54,644 bases of DNA from an uncultured Methylophilaceae bacterium (GCA_903834185.1 CAILHX010000011.1:1-54644), one strand, 5' to 3'; numbered from the stretch's first letter, positions 1 to 10,615 are shown. Notes: generated by a model from the sequence alone, not told the origin. Numbers and translations are program-made.

Positions 1-63
1 GGGCTCGAACCCACGACAACAGGAATCACAATCCTGGACTCTACCAACTGAGCTACGGCCACC
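1..63 (-). tRNA. tRNA-His (GTG), 3' end cut by window edge
   Basis: Read on the minus strand, the 5' acceptor half, D arm, anticodon arm and T arm of a tRNA are present. The anticodon loop carries GTG between matching 5-bp stems, which specifies histidine. The 3' acceptor strand and CCA lie beyond base 1, so the gene is incomplete here only because of the window boundary. It is the distal member of a Pro-Arg-His cluster. Confidence 0.93.
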
Positions 64-90
64 ATTGAAACGAACAACCTGAATTTTAAC

Positions 91-167
91 TGGCCTGCCC
101 GACAGGAATCGAACCTGTAACCCCCAGCTTAGAAGGCTGGTGCTCTATCCGGTTGAGCTACGGGCAG
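91..167 (-). tRNA. tRNA-Arg (TCT)
   Basis: This is a complete 77-nt cloverleaf on the minus strand with a 7-bp acceptor stem, discriminator G and an encoded CCA (complement at 91-93). The anticodon loop contains TCT, which decodes AGA/AGG arginine. It lies 27 bp upstream of tRNA-His and 31 bp downstream of tRNA-Pro, so all three are probably one transcript. Confidence 0.95.
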
Positions 168-198
168 AGTTGTCGGACAAAGATAGTTAAAAAATGTC

Positions 199-275
199 TG
201 GTCGGGGTGGAGAGATTCGAACTCCCGACATCCTGCTCCCAAAGCAGGCGCGCTACCAGACTACGCTACACCCCG
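199..275 (-). tRNA. tRNA-Pro (TGG)
   Basis: This is a complete 77-nt minus-strand cloverleaf with a CGGGGTG acceptor strand and an encoded CCA (complement at 199-201). The anticodon is TGG, for proline. It is the first gene of the tRNA cluster, and a near-consensus promoter lies about 10 bp upstream. Confidence 0.96.
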
Positions 276-285
276 AAGGGCGCTA

Positions 286-314
286 ACTATAGCGAAATCG
301 GCGCTTGCCGTCAA
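286..314 (-). promoter_or_regulatory. sigma-70 promoter of the tRNA cluster
   Basis: On the minus strand a TTGACG -35 box (309-314) and a TATAGT -10 box (286-291) are separated by exactly 17 bp. Transcription would start only a few bases before tRNA-Pro. A strong promoter with a very short leader is usual for stable RNA operons. Confidence 0.75.
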
Positions 315-360
315 TTTTAATCTGTTAAAATTGCATATCTAAACTCTTTTTACTACCTGC

Positions 361-1218
361 ATGACGGCACAGCTTATTGATGGCAAGGCAATCTCTGAAA
401 ACTTGCTGAGTGTTTTACGGCAACGGGTAGCGGCTCGCGTATCCGCGGGTAAGCGGCCGCCTTGCTTGGCCGTGGTATTGGTGGGAGGTAATCCGGCATC
501 GCATATTTATGTCAATAAGAAACGCCAGAGTTGCGAGGCGATAGGCTTTCGTTCCTTGGCTTACGATCTACCCGCCGAGTCTTCTGCCCAGGAATTGTTG
601 GCATTGATTGCCAAATTGAATACCGATGAGGAAGTAGACGGGATACTGGTACAACTTCCATTGCCTGACCATATCGAATCTTCGCTGGTGATCGAGTGTA
701 TAGACCCGAAAAAGGATGTGGATGGTTTTCATCCATATAATCTTGGGCGTTTGGCGCAACGCGTCCCTCTGTTGCGGCCTTGCACGCCGAAAGGCATCAT
801 GACCATGCTGCATACATTGCACGTTGATCTGCACGGTTTGAACGCTGTCGTGGTGGGTGCATCCAACATCGTAGGGCGCCCCATGGCGCTGGAGTTGATG
901 CTGGCGGGTTGTACGGTGACCATTTGCCATCGTTTTACCCGTGATTTGCCCGACATTGTAGGCCGTGCTGAAATACTGGTGGTAGCAGTGGGCAAGCCCG
1001 GGTTCATCAAGGGCGAATGGGTGCGTGATGGCGCCATTGTCGTGGATGTAGGGATCAACCGGCTGGAAAATGGCAAGATTTGCGGTGACGTGGAGTTTGA
1101 TGCTGCACGCCAGCGTGCGGGCTGGATTACTCCAGTGCCGGGAGGCGTTGGGCCGATGACGGTGGCAACACTGATGGAAAACACTCTGGAAGCGCTGGAA
1201 GCGCGTGAGTTGGGATGA
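361..1218 (+). CDS. folD: Methylene-THF dehydrogenase/cyclohydrolase FolD
   Basis: This 285-aa protein has the usual FolD length. FolD is a cytoplasmic bifunctional enzyme that oxidises 5,10-methylene-tetrahydrofolate with NADP and hydrolyses the product to 10-formyl-THF, supplying purine and formyl-Met synthesis. Visible signatures are the N-terminal YVNKK segment carrying the catalytic lysine, the QLPLPDH substrate loop, the Rossmann stretch GASNIVGRP and the C-terminal [10 protein letters not shown] motif. The ATG at 361 is the first in-frame methionine and matches the family N-terminus, but no clear Shine-Dalgarno precedes it. The gene stands alone between the tRNA cluster and dksA, and all key residues appear intact. 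Confidence 0.97.
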   Translation: MTAQLIDGKAISENLLSVLRQRVAARVSAGKRPPCLAVVLVGGNPASHIYVNKKRQSCEAIGFRSLAYDLPAESSAQELLALIAKLNTDEEVDGILVQLPLPDHIESSLVIECIDPKKDVDGFHPYNLGRLAQRVPLLRPCTPKGIMTMLHTLHVDLHGLNAVVVGASNIVGRPMALELMLAGCTVTICHRFTRDLPDIVGRAEILVVAVGKPGFIKGEWVRDGAIVVDVGINRLENGKICGDVEFDAARQRAGWITPVPGGVGPMTVATLMENTLEALEARELG

Positions 1219-1312
1219 TGATTTTGCTAGTCAAATATTGTTAACCTGAAGCTAGAAACATGAAGCTAGATTTATTGTGCATTCCTCTATAAACTCTTGC
1301 CTTCGTTAAATT

Positions 1313-1342
1313 TTGGCTGTATATGGCCTCGTTTTTTATAAT
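1313..1342 (+). promoter_or_regulatory. Probable dksA promoter
   Basis: A TTGGCT -35 box (1313-1318) and a consensus TATAAT -10 box (1337-1342) are separated by 18 bp. Transcription would start near 1349, giving a leader of about 20 nt before dksA. The call rests on sequence match alone. Confidence 0.6.
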
Positions 1343-1367
1343 AGCTGGCCTGAGAAAATAACCGACC

Positions 1368-1790
1368 ATGACTGAAGAAATTAGCCGCCATTTCACCCCT
1401 TATCAGCCCAAGGCCGATGAGGAGTACATGAATCCAAAGCAGCGCGAACATTTCCGCAATATCCTGAATCTGTGGAAAGCCGATCTGTCGCAGGATATGG
1501 ATCGTACCGTCCATACCATGCAGGACGAGGTCACCATGTTTGCCGATCCCAATGACCGTGCCAGCCAGGAATCAGATATGGCTTTGGAGCTGCGCAACCG
1601 CGACCGTGAGCGCAAGCTGATCAAGAAGATCGATGAGACGTTGAACAAGCTGGAAGCCGATGAATACGGTTATTGCGAGAGTTGCGGCGTGGAAATCGGT
1701 TTGAAGCGTCTGGAAGCCCGCCCGACTGCCACTTTGTGCATAGATTGCAAAACCCTGGATGAAATTCGTGAGAAGCAAGTAGCCAAATAA
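1368..1790 (+). CDS. dksA: RNA polymerase-binding transcription factor DksA
   Basis: This 140-aa protein is slightly shorter than E. coli DksA (151 aa). DksA binds the RNA polymerase secondary channel and, with ppGpp, represses rRNA promoters and activates amino-acid promoters. The coiled-coil tip motif DPNDRA is present (Asp60 and Asp63). A four-cysteine zinc finger is intact at Cys103, Cys106, Cys124 and Cys127, so this is a classical C4 DksA rather than a cysteine-poor paralogue. The gene has its own promoter and ends at a strong terminator shared with the convergent pnp operon. Confidence 0.96.
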   Translation: MTEEISRHFTPYQPKADEEYMNPKQREHFRNILNLWKADLSQDMDRTVHTMQDEVTMFADPNDRASQESDMALELRNRDRERKLIKKIDETLNKLEADEYGYCESCGVEIGLKRLEARPTATLCIDCKTLDEIREKQVAK

Positions 1791-1888
1791 ATCTGGTAGC
1801 GTGCTTGTTTGTGAAGACTAATAAGCGAAGCGCGTTATGTTGGAGCTAAAAGCATAGCGTAAATTCGGTCGTACACTCCCTGGATAAT

Positions 1889-1922
1889 AAAAAAGCCGGA
1901 TGTTCACACATCCGGCTTTTTT
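1889..1922. terminator. Bidirectional terminator between dksA and pnp
   Basis: A 15-bp inverted repeat with the GC core GCCGGATGT, a 4-nt loop (1904-1907) and A6/T6 flanks would act on both strands. It would end dksA on plus and the rimP-pnp operon on minus. Confidence 0.9.
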
Positions 1923-1936
1923 CATACTGCGTGCCC

Positions 1937-4063
1937 TTATTGCTGTTCAGCAGCAGGAGCTGACTCTTCCTTCGCAGGTGGATCTATCAAAGCCTTCATC
2001 GACAAACGTACTTTGCCTTTGTCATCGACTTCAACAACCTTGACCTTAACAATTTGGCCTTCCTTCAGGAAATCGCTGACCGCGTTCACACGTTGATGAG
2101 CGATCTGCGAAATATGCACCAGACCATCTTTGCCCGGCAACAGTGAAACCACCGCACCGAAGTCCAGAATACGTTGTACAGCACCTTCGTAGATTTGACC
2201 GACTTCCACTTCAGCAGTAATCGCCATGATGCGTTTCTTGGCTTCTTCCCCGGCTTCAGCATTAATGCAGCCTATCTTGATGGTACCGTCATCTTCGATA
2301 TCAATGGTGGTGCCGGTTTCTTCAGTCAATGCACGAATTACGGCACCGCCTTTGCCGATCACGTCACGGATCTTTTCCGGATTGATCTTGAGGGTAATGA
2401 TGCGTGGCGCGAAAGCGGAAAGCTCTTCGCGGGAGTGATCCATGCTGCTCTTCATCAGACCCAGAATGTGCATGCGGCCTTCTTGCGCCTGTGCCAGTGC
2501 GACTTTCATGATCTCTGCGGTGATGCCGGTGATCTTGATGTCCATTTGCAGGGCGGTGATACCGTTTTCAGTACCTGCGACCTTGAAGTCCATGTCGCCT
2601 AGGTGATCTTCGTCACCCAGAATGTCGGTCAGCACTGCGAAACGGTTACCTTCCTTGATTAATCCCATGGCAATACCGGCAACGTGTTCCTTGACCGGTA
2701 CGCCGGCGTCCATCAATGCCAGGCAGCCGCCACAGACTGAAGCCATCGAGCTTGAACCATTGGATTCGGTGATCTCGGACACTACGCGTATGGTGTAGCC
2801 GAATTCTTCGGCAGACGGCAATACCGCGAGTAGTGCACGCTTCGCCAGACGTCCATGGCCGATTTCTCGACGTTTTGGGGTGCCTACACGGCCGGTTTCG
2901 CCGGTAGCGTAAGGAGGCATGTTGTAATGCAGCATGAAACGATCAGTGAATTCGCCTTGCAGCGCATCAATGACCTGTTCATCGCGGCCGGTGCCCAGCG
3001 TAGCAACCACCAGCGCTTGCGTTTCACCGCGGGTGAACAATGCAGAGCCGTGGGTACGCGGCAACACACCGGTACGAATGGTGATAGGGCGCACGGTACG
3101 GGTATCGCGACCATCGATACGTGGCTCGCCATTGAGGATCTGGCTGCGGACTACTTTAGCTTCCAGCGCAAACAGTGCATCCTTGATCTGGTTGGCACGG
3201 GAGGTATCGGTGGTTTCGGTGATCAACTCTGCCAATACGCGGGATTTGATTTCATCCAGCTTGCCGGAGCGGGTTTGTTTGGATTTGATCTTGTACGCTT
3301 CGTTAATATCATTGCCAGCCAAGTTGTTGAGTTGCTCGGTAAGCGCAGTATCCACTTCCGGAGGAGTCCATTCCCATGGCTCATTGGCTACTTCTGCAGC
3401 CATTTCGTTAATGGCGTTGATGACTGCCTGCATTTCATTGTGACCGAATACCACGGCGCCCAGCATCACATCTTCAGACAGTTGCTTGGCTTCGGATTCC
3501 ACCATCAGTACTGCTTTGTCGGTTGCGGCGACGATCAGATCCAGCTCGGTTTCTTCGAGTTCGGCCTTGGTCGGGTTCAGTACATATTCCCCGTTGATGT
3601 AGCCTACGCGGGCTGCCCCAATCGGCCCGTAGAAAGGGATGCCGGAAATTGCCAGCGCTGCTGATGCGCCGATGATGGCAGGAATGTCGGAGTCAATCTC
3701 GCTATCGGAAGACATCACCGTGGCGACGATTTGAATCTCATTGTAGAACGCTTCCGGGAATAATGGACGCAGAGGACGGTCGATCAGGCGCGAGGTCAGT
3801 GTTTCCTTTTCGGAGGGGCGGCCTTCGCGTTTGAAGAAGCCGCCGGGGATCTTGCCTGCAGCATAAGTACGTTCCTGGTAATCAACGGTCAGCGGAAAGA
3901 AATCCTGACCGGGTTTCACATCTCTTTTGCCTACTGCAGTGACCAGCACTACTGTGTCATCCAGACTGACCAACACGGCACCATCAGCTTGGCGAGCGAT
4001 TTCGCCGGTTTCCAGCGTCAGTGTATGGCGCCCGTATTGCAATGTTTTTTTTATGTGCTTCAC
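1937..4063 (-). CDS. pnp: Polyribonucleotide nucleotidyltransferase (PNPase)
   Basis: This 708-aa protein is the normal length for PNPase, the trimeric 3'-5' phosphorolytic exoribonuclease of mRNA decay. Two RNase PH-like halves span roughly residues 1-230 and 300-540. A KH domain with a VIGKGG loop follows at about 555-615, then an S1 domain at about 620-690 and an acidic, Ala/Glu-rich tail. It is the last gene of the rimP-nusA-infB-rbfA-truB-rpsO-pnp operon, an order conserved across proteobacteria. A hairpin between rpsO and pnp (4145-4184) resembles the processed leader known in E. coli, where RNase III and PNPase autoregulate pnp; that regulation is inferred here. Antisense reading frames inside the gene are not believed. 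Confidence 0.98.
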   Translation of the reverse strand: MKHIKKTLQYGRHTLTLETGEIARQADGAVLVSLDDTVVLVTAVGKRDVKPGQDFFPLTVDYQERTYAAGKIPGGFFKREGRPSEKETLTSRLIDRPLRPLFPEAFYNEIQIVATVMSSDSEIDSDIPAIIGASAALAISGIPFYGPIGAARVGYINGEYVLNPTKAELEETELDLIVAATDKAVLMVESEAKQLSEDVMLGAVVFGHNEMQAVINAINEMAAEVANEPWEWTPPEVDTALTEQLNNLAGNDINEAYKIKSKQTRSGKLDEIKSRVLAELITETTDTSRANQIKDALFALEAKVVRSQILNGEPRIDGRDTRTVRPITIRTGVLPRTHGSALFTRGETQALVVATLGTGRDEQVIDALQGEFTDRFMLHYNMPPYATGETGRVGTPKRREIGHGRLAKRALLAVLPSAEEFGYTIRVVSEITESNGSSSMASVCGGCLALMDAGVPVKEHVAGIAMGLIKEGNRFAVLTDILGDEDHLGDMDFKVAGTENGITALQMDIKITGITAEIMKVALAQAQEGRMHILGLMKSSMDHSREELSAFAPRIITLKINPEKIRDVIGKGGAVIRALTEETGTTIDIEDDGTIKIGCINAEAGEEAKKRIMAITAEVEVGQIYEGAVQRILDFGAVVSLLPGKDGLVHISQIAHQRVNAVSDFLKEGQIVKVKVVEVDDKGKVRLSMKALIDPPAKEESAPAAEQQ

Positions 4064-4144
4064 AGTGAGTATCCTTATAAGTTATATATTCTATTTACGC
4101 GGTTCTTATTCGTCGTTAAATGAATAGTGCGCCGCGAAATGAAC

Positions 4145-4184
4145 AACGAGCCGATAGACGCCAAGCAGCGGTCTTCGGCTCGTT
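4145..4184 (-). promoter_or_regulatory. rpsO-pnp intergenic hairpin
   Basis: A perfect 10-bp inverted repeat (AACGAGCCGA at 4145-4154 with TCGGCTCGTT at 4175-4184) continues inward through a 4-bp AGAC/GTCT stem after one bulged base. It sits between the rpsO stop and the pnp start, the position of the rpsO terminator and RNase III-processed pnp leader in enterobacteria. It could be a terminator, a processing site or both. The U tract is weak, which favours processing. Confidence 0.6.
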
Positions 4185-4209
4185 AAATGAGAAAAATGGA
4201 CAGTACAGC

Positions 4210-4479
4210 TTATTTACGTATGCCGAGGCGCTCGATCAGCGAGCGATACCGGTCAACGCTTTTGCCCTTAAGATAATCCAGCAGTTTGCGGCGCTGGCTT
4301 ACCAGTTTGAGAAGACCGCGACGTGAGTGGTGATCTTTGGCATGGACTTTAAAGTGCTCTGTGAGCATGGCAATACGGCTGGACAGCAAGGCGACTTGCA
4401 CTTCGGGGGAGCCTGTATCATTGGCCGCCGTTTTGAATTCCCCGACTATTTTCGCTTTTTCAGTAGCAGTTGCAGACAT
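4210..4479 (-). CDS. rpsO: 30S ribosomal protein S15
   Basis: This 89-aa protein has the standard S15 length. It binds the central domain of 16S rRNA early in 30S assembly. The [19 protein letters not shown] core and the C-terminal RKLLDYLK segment are diagnostic. The gene lies between truB and pnp, and a separate promoter upstream (4519-4547) would let it be expressed more strongly than the rest of the operon. Autogenous control by S15 binding its own leader is known in E. coli, but I did not identify the pseudoknot here. Confidence 0.98.
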   Translation of the reverse strand: MSATATEKAKIVGEFKTAANDTGSPEVQVALLSSRIAMLTEHFKVHAKDHHSRRGLLKLVSQRRKLLDYLKGKSVDRYRSLIERLGIRK

Positions 4480-4518
4480 CGTTAATCTCTCTTTTATCTC
4501 TTTGACTTTGAGTCGCGC

Positions 4519-4547
4519 ATTCTATAGAGATTCGCATTTAATTTCAA
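4519..4547 (-). promoter_or_regulatory. Probable internal promoter for rpsO
   Basis: On the minus strand TTGAAA (4542-4547) and TAGAAT (4519-4524) are separated by 17 bp in the 86-bp truB-rpsO gap. An rpsO-proximal promoter at this place is known in E. coli. The match here is by inspection only. Confidence 0.5.
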
Positions 4548-4565
4548 TAGTTAACTACTCAATTA

Positions 4566-5462
4566 CTAAACTACAATTCTCTTGGGGGCGATTTGCCCGT
4601 CCCCTACATTATCGCCTACACCCAGAAACTTTTGCGATACGGCATAGACACGGTGCATGCCTAAGTTGTTCATCCCGGATTTCCAGACTGATTGGCCCTG
4701 GCAGAAGAAGTGTGCACTCTCTTCATCCAGCGTCACCATAGGCAATGCGGATAGCAACACATCCACTGGTAGCAACAGGGCATCGCGTTGCTCCTGTGAA
4801 AGTAGTTCTAGCTGTTCGAGAGTGACCGCCTGCGCCAGCGAGAATCCGCCGGTAAGCAGGCGTCGCAAGGCAGTCAGATACGCACCGCAACCCAGCGCTT
4901 TACCTATATCTTCAGCCAGTACACGGATGTAAGTACCTTTGCTGCAGGTCACTGTGATTTCCAGATCATCACCCTGCAGGCTATCCATCGTGAGGCGCTT
5001 GATCGTAACCGGACGAGGTTTACGCTCGATCTCCACCCCTGCTCGCGCATATTCGTAAAGCGCCTTTCCCTGATGCTTCAAGGCGGAATGCATAGGAGGG
5101 ATTTGCTGGATCTCACCAATAAACCGTTGTAATACATGTTCAACCTGGGATGGGCTTACTTGCACAGGCTGTTGCGCAGAAATCTCGCCTTCGGTGTCGC
5201 CAGTACTGGAAGTCGCACCCAGCTTCAGCGTAGCTTTGTATTCCTTGTCGGCATCAAGTAATGTTTGCGAGAATTTGGTGGCTTCTCCTAAACACAAAGG
5301 TAACAGCCCGGTGGCAAAAGGGTCCAGGTTGCCGGTGTGACCAGCCTTGGCAGCGCTATAAAGTCGTTTGGCGATCTGCAGGGCCTGGTTCGAAGAATAT
5401 GAAGGCGGCTTGTCTAGTAGCAATACCCCATTTATTTCGCGCTTGATACGCTTGAACTGCAT
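4566..5462 (-). CDS. truB: tRNA pseudouridine-55 synthase TruB
   Basis: This 298-aa enzyme isomerises U55 in the T loop of most elongator tRNAs and also acts as a tRNA folding chaperone. The catalytic motif GHTGNLDPFATG is present with Asp47. The N-terminal NGVLLLDKPPSYSSN and the central KGTYIRVLAEDIG motif match the family. It is followed by rpsO and preceded, 23 bp away, by rbfA in the same operon. Length and motifs are complete. Confidence 0.97.
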   Translation of the reverse strand: MQFKRIKREINGVLLLDKPPSYSSNQALQIAKRLYSAAKAGHTGNLDPFATGLLPLCLGEATKFSQTLLDADKEYKATLKLGATSSTGDTEGEISAQQPVQVSPSQVEHVLQRFIGEIQQIPPMHSALKHQGKALYEYARAGVEIERKPRPVTIKRLTMDSLQGDDLEITVTCSKGTYIRVLAEDIGKALGCGAYLTALRRLLTGGFSLAQAVTLEQLELLSQEQRDALLLPVDVLLSALPMVTLDEESAHFFCQGQSVWKSGMNNLGMHRVYAVSQKFLGVGDNVGDGQIAPKRIVV

Positions 5463-5485
5463 GATTCGACCACCGCTGAACAGGG

Positions 5486-5836
5486 TTAATGTTTCTCTTC
5501 AGACACAGCCTGGTCTATCAGTTGCGATAACTGGAAACCACGCTCAATGGAAGTGTCATGCACAAAATGCAGTTGTGGCACGGTGCGCAACATCAGTCGT
5601 TTGGCGAGTTGGCTGCGCAGAAAACCAGCAGCTTTTTCCAGGCCGGTGGTAGCAGCCGCAGCATCTTCGCGGGTGGAAAAGAATATCTTGGCATGCGCCA
5701 GGTCGCCGGTCACTTCAACTTCGGTGATGGTAGCTCCGATCACACGCGGGTCTTTCACCTCGAACTGCAACAGATCGGCTAATTCACGGCGGATTTGTTC
5801 CGCTACTTTCTGACTGCGCGAAAACTCTTTTGCCAT
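5486..5836 (-). CDS. rbfA: Ribosome-binding factor A
   Basis: This is a 116-aa KH-fold factor needed for late 16S maturation and cold-shock adaptation of the 30S subunit. The segments FSRSQKVAEQIRRELADLLQ and VKDPRVIG are characteristic. The reading frame stays open 31 codons upstream, but the family N-terminus MAKEFSRS begins at 5836, where its ATG overlaps the infB stop as TAATG. That start implies translational coupling with infB. Confidence 0.95.
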   Translation of the reverse strand: MAKEFSRSQKVAEQIRRELADLLQFEVKDPRVIGATITEVEVTGDLAHAKIFFSTREDAAAATTGLEKAAGFLRSQLAKRLMLRTVPQLHFVHDTSIERGFQLSQLIDQAVSEEKH

Positions 5837-8478
5837 TACAGTGAGGTGCGCGCCACTTCCACCATCTCGAATACTTCCAGCTGATCGCCTACCAGGATGT
5901 CGTTGAAATTCTTCAGCGACAGCCCGCATTCAAAGCCATTTTTAACTTCTTTGACATCGTCCTTGAAGCGTTTGAGCGAGTCCAGATCGCCAGTGTGAAT
6001 CACTACATTGTCGCGTAACAGGCGGATTTTTGCGGCGCGCTTGATAATGCCTTCCAGCACGTAACAACCTGCAATGGTGCCGATTTTGGAAATGGTAAAC
6101 ACCTCACGCACCTCGACCAAGCCGATGACCACTTCTTTCTCATCCGGTGACAGCATGCCTGTCAGTGCCGCGCGCACTTCATCCACGGCCTGATAGATGA
6201 TGTTGTAGTAGCGCACATCAACATTTGATGACTCGATCAGCTTGCGTGCACCGGCATCGGCACGTACATTGAACCCGATCACCACTGCTCCGGAGGCGAC
6301 CGCCAGATTGACGTCGGATTCACTGATCGCACCCACACCGGTATGCAGCACGTTGACTTTGACTTCGTCGGTAGACAGTTTTTGCAGTGAGGTGGAGAGC
6401 GCTTCGTAAGAGCCTTGTACGTCAGACTTGATAATCAGCGCCAGCGATTTGATCTCACCCTCGGCCATCTGGTCGAACATGTTCTCCAGTTTTGCGGCCT
6501 GCTGTTTGGCGAGTTTCACATCGCGGAACTTGCCTTGACGGAAAAGCGCGATCTCACGTGCTTTACGCTCGTCATTGAGAACGATGGTATCTTCGCCGGC
6601 ATTTGGCACGTCTGACAAACCCAGAATCTCTACCGGAATGGAGGGGCCTGCTTCTCTGATTTCCTTGCCGTTCTCATCCATCATCGCGCGTACTCGCCCA
6701 AATGCACTGCCTGCCAGCAGCATGTCGCCGCGTTTTAGTGTTCCGGACTGAACCAGAATAGTGGCAACCGGGCCGCGGCCTTTATCCAGTCGGCCTTCGA
6801 TTACCAGACCCTTGGCCGGTGAAGTCACAGGCGCTTTGAGTTCGAGCACTTCTGCCTGCAGCAATACAGCTTCCAGTAGTTCATCAATGCCTTGCCCGGT
6901 TTTGGCGGAAACTTCGATCATCATGGTGTCGCCACCCCAATCTTCCGGCACCACTTCCTGAGAGACCAATTCCTGCTTCACTTTTTCTGCGTTCGCGCCT
7001 TGCTTGTCCACTTTGGTGATTGCTACCACCATCGGCACTTTTGCGGCTTTGGCATGGTGTATGGCTTCTATGGTTTGCGGCATCACGCTGTCGTCGGCAG
7101 CGACCACCAGAATCACTACATCGGTCGCTTTGGCACCGCGGGCGCGCATGGCAGTAAACGCTTCGTGTCCAGGGGTGTCGAGGAAGGTGACCATGCCTCG
7201 CGGTGTTTCCACGTGGTAAGCGCCGATATGCTGGGTGATGCCACCCGCTTCACCATGCGCCACGCGAGTGCGACGAATATAATCCAGCAATGAGGTTTTG
7301 CCATGGTCTACGTGACCCATTACCGTGACTACGGGTGGTCTTGGTTCCGGTATCGCCTCATGATGTTCATCATCTGTGAGGAATGCGTCGGGGTCATTGG
7401 CCTCTGCGGCCTTGGCGATGTGACCCATTTCCTCCACCACGATCATCGCGGTTTCCTGATCCAGCACCTGATTGATGGTCACCATCATGCCCATTTTCAT
7501 CAGGGTCTTGATCACTTCGGTGGCCTTGACGGCCATCTTGTGTGCCAGGTCGGCTACAGAAATGGTTTCCGGAACCAGCACGTCATGCACGATGGGTTCC
7601 GTAGGCGCTGAGAATGCATGTTGCGCATCTGCATCTCTTTGATGTTTTTGCGCCTTGGATCTTCCCGGTGCACGCCAGCCCTGGCCAAATCCTACGTCAC
7701 CACGCGTTTTCAAGCCGCCGCTACGGCGTTTTTGCTCTGTGCCGCGTTCAACAACAACAGCTTTTTTACCCTTGCCGTCAGCGGATTTTGATTTTTCCGG
7801 TTTGTCAGCCACTTTGCCTGCAGGCTTGTGCAAGGTTCCTTCAGACAGTTTTTTCTTGGCGATCTCTGCCTCAGCGATGCGCGCAGCCTCTTCTTCCTGT
7901 TTTTTCAGTAACGCGGCTTGTTTTTTCTGTTGTTCTTCACTCTGTAATGCGATGAGTTCAGCCTGACGCCGCGCTTCTGACTCGCGTAGCGCTATTTGCT
8001 TGGCATCCAGAACAGCGGGTTTTGCCGTGGTTTTTGCGATTACAGGCGGTGGCGGCGCAACGGGCGGTTCAGGTATTGCAACCACCTCCACTACTTCTAC
8101 TGGAACTTCCACCGGGGCACTCACAACCTCGATAGGTGCTGGCTCAACAGGAGGGGGTAGCTCTGCCTGCTCAGCTTCAGCACGCGGAGAAACAATCACA
8201 CGCTTTTTCTTCACTTCAACCTGAATCGTGCGGGCACGGCCGGCACCATCAGGTTGTTTGATCTCAGTGACTTGCTTGCGGGTCAGCGTAATCTTGTTTT
8301 TGGGCTGTTGTGCGCCATGCTCCTTGCGCAAATGCTCCAGCAAAGAAGACTTATCCTGCTCACTCAGCTTGTCTTCGGGTGATATCTTGTTGACGCCAGC
8401 AGCCCTCAGCTGCTCCAGTAGTAGCTGGGGCGGCAGATTAAGCTCACTTGCAAATTGCGTTACGCTGGTTTGTGCCAT
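5836..8478 (-). CDS. infB: Translation initiation factor IF-2
   Basis: This 880-aa GTPase delivers fMet-tRNA to the 30S P site and promotes subunit joining. The layout is an IF2 N-terminal domain (1-50), a long Pro/Ala/Lys/Glu-rich linker (about 90-290), a second N domain (about 300-350), the GTPase domain with G1 motif GHVDHGKT near 388-395 followed by DTPGHEAF and TKVD, and then domains II-IV. The N-terminal IF2 module and charged linker are typical of the long proteobacterial form. It is coupled to rbfA by a stop/start overlap and lies 70 bp after nusA. Confidence 0.98.
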   Translation of the reverse strand: MAQTSVTQFASELNLPPQLLLEQLRAAGVNKISPEDKLSEQDKSSLLEHLRKEHGAQQPKNKITLTRKQVTEIKQPDGAGRARTIQVEVKKKRVIVSPRAEAEQAELPPPVEPAPIEVVSAPVEVPVEVVEVVAIPEPPVAPPPPVIAKTTAKPAVLDAKQIALRESEARRQAELIALQSEEQQKKQAALLKKQEEEAARIAEAEIAKKKLSEGTLHKPAGKVADKPEKSKSADGKGKKAVVVERGTEQKRRSGGLKTRGDVGFGQGWRAPGRSKAQKHQRDADAQHAFSAPTEPIVHDVLVPETISVADLAHKMAVKATEVIKTLMKMGMMVTINQVLDQETAMIVVEEMGHIAKAAEANDPDAFLTDDEHHEAIPEPRPPVVTVMGHVDHGKTSLLDYIRRTRVAHGEAGGITQHIGAYHVETPRGMVTFLDTPGHEAFTAMRARGAKATDVVILVVAADDSVMPQTIEAIHHAKAAKVPMVVAITKVDKQGANAEKVKQELVSQEVVPEDWGGDTMMIEVSAKTGQGIDELLEAVLLQAEVLELKAPVTSPAKGLVIEGRLDKGRGPVATILVQSGTLKRGDMLLAGSAFGRVRAMMDENGKEIREAGPSIPVEILGLSDVPNAGEDTIVLNDERKAREIALFRQGKFRDVKLAKQQAAKLENMFDQMAEGEIKSLALIIKSDVQGSYEALSTSLQKLSTDEVKVNVLHTGVGAISESDVNLAVASGAVVIGFNVRADAGARKLIESSNVDVRYYNIIYQAVDEVRAALTGMLSPDEKEVVIGLVEVREVFTISKIGTIAGCYVLEGIIKRAAKIRLLRDNVVIHTGDLDSLKRFKDDVKEVKNGFECGLSLKNFNDILVGDQLEVFEMVEVARTSL

Positions 8479-8548
8479 CTATATCCCTTAAATTTCTTTT
8501 TTGCGCCGGTATTTCATTAAATACCCCACTAACATTATACGAACTGGA

Positions 8549-10039
8549 CTATGCAAACCAGGGCGCGCGTGCCGTCATAATCATTTGCTTGGCACGGTCT
8601 TCATCCATACCGGTCATCTCAATCAGCTCATCCACAGCCAGATCGGCCAAATCATCAAGTTTATTGACTCCTTTGGAAGCCAGCAGATTTGCGGTCTTTT
8701 CATCCATGCCTTGCATTGTTGATAACTCTTCAGAGGCTTCTTCGACTTTTTCCTCGCGGGCGATAGCTTCAGTGAGCAGCGCATTGCGGGCGCGACTGCG
8801 TAACTCGTTGATGGTGTCTTCATCAAACGCGTCAATCTCCTGCATTTCACTTAATGGTACGTAAGCGATCTCTTCCAGCGAATTGAACCCTTCCTGAATC
8901 AGGATATCAGCCACTTCCTCATCCACATCCAATCTGGCGATGAACAATTCGCGCGCTTTGCCATATTCTTCTTCACCCTTCTTTTCGGCTTCATCTTCCG
9001 TCATCAGATTCAGTTCCCAGCCGGTTAGCTGCGATGCCAGGCGCACGTTTTGACCACCACGGCCAATTGCCAAAGCCAACTGATCTTCACCGACCACAAC
9101 GTCCATACTATGCGCTTCTTCATCTATGCTGATGCGGGTCACGGCAGCAGGCGCCATGGCGTTGATCACGAATTGCGCCGGATCCATAGACCACAGCACG
9201 ATGTCCACGCGCTCGCCAGCCAGTTCGCCGGTCACAGCCTGCACACGCGAACCGCGCATACCAACACAAGTGCCCACGGGATCAAGGCGTTGATCATTGG
9301 ATTTCACCGCGATTTTGGCACGTGAACCGGGGTCGCGGGATGCAGCACGGATTTCCAGCAGACCTTCTTCGATCTCCGGCACTTCCAATTCGAATAGCTT
9401 GGTAATGAATTCCGGCGCGATACGCGTCAGGATCAGTTGCGGACCGCGTACATTGCGCTCAATACGCGTCAGATAAGCACGCACTCGGTCGCCATTGCGT
9501 AAATTCTCTTTAGGTATCATCTGATCACGCGGAAGCAGGGCTTCGATACGGCCCACTTCGATGATGGCATTGCCTTTTTCGATGCGCTTGATTGTACCGC
9601 TCACCAAATGTTCCTTGCGCGCAAGGAAGTCATTCAGGATCTGCTCGCGCTCAGCCTCGCGTACCTTTTGCAGTATCACCTGTTTGGCAGCCTGAGCGCC
9701 AATGCGTCCGAATTCGACGGCTTCCAGGGGCTCTTCTATGGTATCGCCTACGTTAAGTCCTTTGGCGCGTTCGTCGGTGCTGAGTATTTGCGCCGCCGGG
9801 TTGACTTCCACCGGTTCGGCATCCTCATCCAGCGTATCCGGAGATATCACCGTCCACACCCGGAAAGCCTGATATTCACCATTGGCTCGATCTATGGCCA
9901 CGCGTACATCAGCGTCTTCCTTGAAGCGTTTTTTAGTGGCGGATGCTAACGCTAATTCCAATGCGATAAAAATGACTTCCTTCTCCACGTTTTTTTCGTG
10001 GGCAAGGGCATCTACCATTAACAAGATTTCGCGGCTCAT
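8549..10039 (-). CDS. nusA: Transcription termination/antitermination factor NusA
   Basis: This 496-aa protein binds RNA polymerase, modulates pausing and termination, and joins the rRNA antitermination complex. It shows the N-terminal polymerase-binding domain (about 1-125), an S1 domain (about 130-200), KH1/KH2 (about 230-345, with [11 protein letters not shown] and [12 protein letters not shown] loops), and two C-terminal acidic helix-hairpin-helix repeats (about 360-490) as in gammaproteobacterial NusA. It is the second gene of the operon after rimP. Autogenous repression by NusA is known in E. coli, and the leader terminator upstream of rimP is a possible target. Confidence 0.98.
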   Translation of the reverse strand: MSREILLMVDALAHEKNVEKEVIFIALELALASATKKRFKEDADVRVAIDRANGEYQAFRVWTVISPDTLDEDAEPVEVNPAAQILSTDERAKGLNVGDTIEEPLEAVEFGRIGAQAAKQVILQKVREAEREQILNDFLARKEHLVSGTIKRIEKGNAIIEVGRIEALLPRDQMIPKENLRNGDRVRAYLTRIERNVRGPQLILTRIAPEFITKLFELEVPEIEEGLLEIRAASRDPGSRAKIAVKSNDQRLDPVGTCVGMRGSRVQAVTGELAGERVDIVLWSMDPAQFVINAMAPAAVTRISIDEEAHSMDVVVGEDQLALAIGRGGQNVRLASQLTGWELNLMTEDEAEKKGEEEYGKARELFIARLDVDEEVADILIQEGFNSLEEIAYVPLSEMQEIDAFDEDTINELRSRARNALLTEAIAREEKVEEASEELSTMQGMDEKTANLLASKGVNKLDDLADLAVDELIEMTGMDEDRAKQMIMTARAPWFA

Positions 10040-10106
10040 TACATATTCTCCAGCAACACTCTGTTCAATTAATATTCAGTTAAACTTTTTAACTAAGCCA
10101 ATCAGC

Positions 10107-10541
10107 TCAATTAAAGTCGGGGTCTAGCCGTGCTTTTTCAATGCCTGTCAACGAAAAGCTATGCACTGTTGCATCACGTTCCAGCAATACATTGCCGTCC
10201 TGCATACCTTGCAGCACGCCTACAAAATTCTTGCGTCCTTCAACCGGAATGCGTAGCTTCAATTTAACGCGCTGCCCTATAAAACGGACAAAATCCGCTG
10301 GTTTCTTCAATACTCTATCCAGGCCTGGAGACGACACTTCCAGCCGGTCATAATCCACATCCATCTCAACCGATAATAGTCGCGACACGTGGTTGCTTAC
10401 GGTTGCACAGTCCTCTACGGTAATACCGTCAGGTTTGTCTATGAACAGGCGCAGCATCTTGCCACGGTTGGACATTTCCAGATCCACCAGTTCATAGCCT
10501 ATCTGTATCACGGTCTTTTCAAGCAAGGCAGCTATATCCAT
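10107..10541 (-). CDS. rimP: Ribosome maturation factor RimP
   Basis: This 144-aa protein assists 30S assembly. The start was set at 10541 because an AGGAAA Shine-Dalgarno lies about 8 nt upstream and MDIAALLEKTV matches the family N-terminus; the open frame upstream to 10604 overlaps the leader hairpin. Motifs include YELVDLEMS and the conserved LEVSSPGLDRVL. It heads the rimP-nusA-infB operon. Confidence 0.95.
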   Translation of the reverse strand: MDIAALLEKTVIQIGYELVDLEMSNRGKMLRLFIDKPDGITVEDCATVSNHVSRLLSVEMDVDYDRLEVSSPGLDRVLKKPADFVRFIGQRVKLKLRIPVEGRKNFVGVLQGMQDGNVLLERDATVHSFSLTGIEKARLDPDFN

Positions 10542-10565
10542 ACGCTCATTTCCTGACGACACAAA

Positions 10566-10588
10566 TAAAAAATGGGCGCAATGCCCAT
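10566..10588 (-). terminator. Leader terminator (possible attenuator) upstream of rimP
   Basis: On the minus strand a 6-bp stem (ATGGGC / GCCCAT) with a 5-nt loop is followed by six T residues. It lies between the predicted transcription start (about 10609) and the rimP start codon, so it would stop transcripts before the operon unless read through. Confidence 0.6.
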
Positions 10589-10615
10589 GGTACTTGCCCT
10601 TCAATAACGCGACGA

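Noticed and set aside
1791-1888. Further copy of the post-stop repeat after dksA
   Set aside because: The short GC-rich words look similar, but none of the shared blocks of the two copies is present.
2855-3664. Long plus-strand reading frame (269 codons) inside pnp
   Set aside because: It is antisense to a certain gene, has Phe/Gly-rich, improbable composition and no family; such frames arise from codon bias of the opposite strand.
5837-5929. N-terminal extension of rbfA inside infB
   Set aside because: The family start MAKEFSRS lies at 5836 and gives the normal length; the extension is out-of-frame infB sequence.
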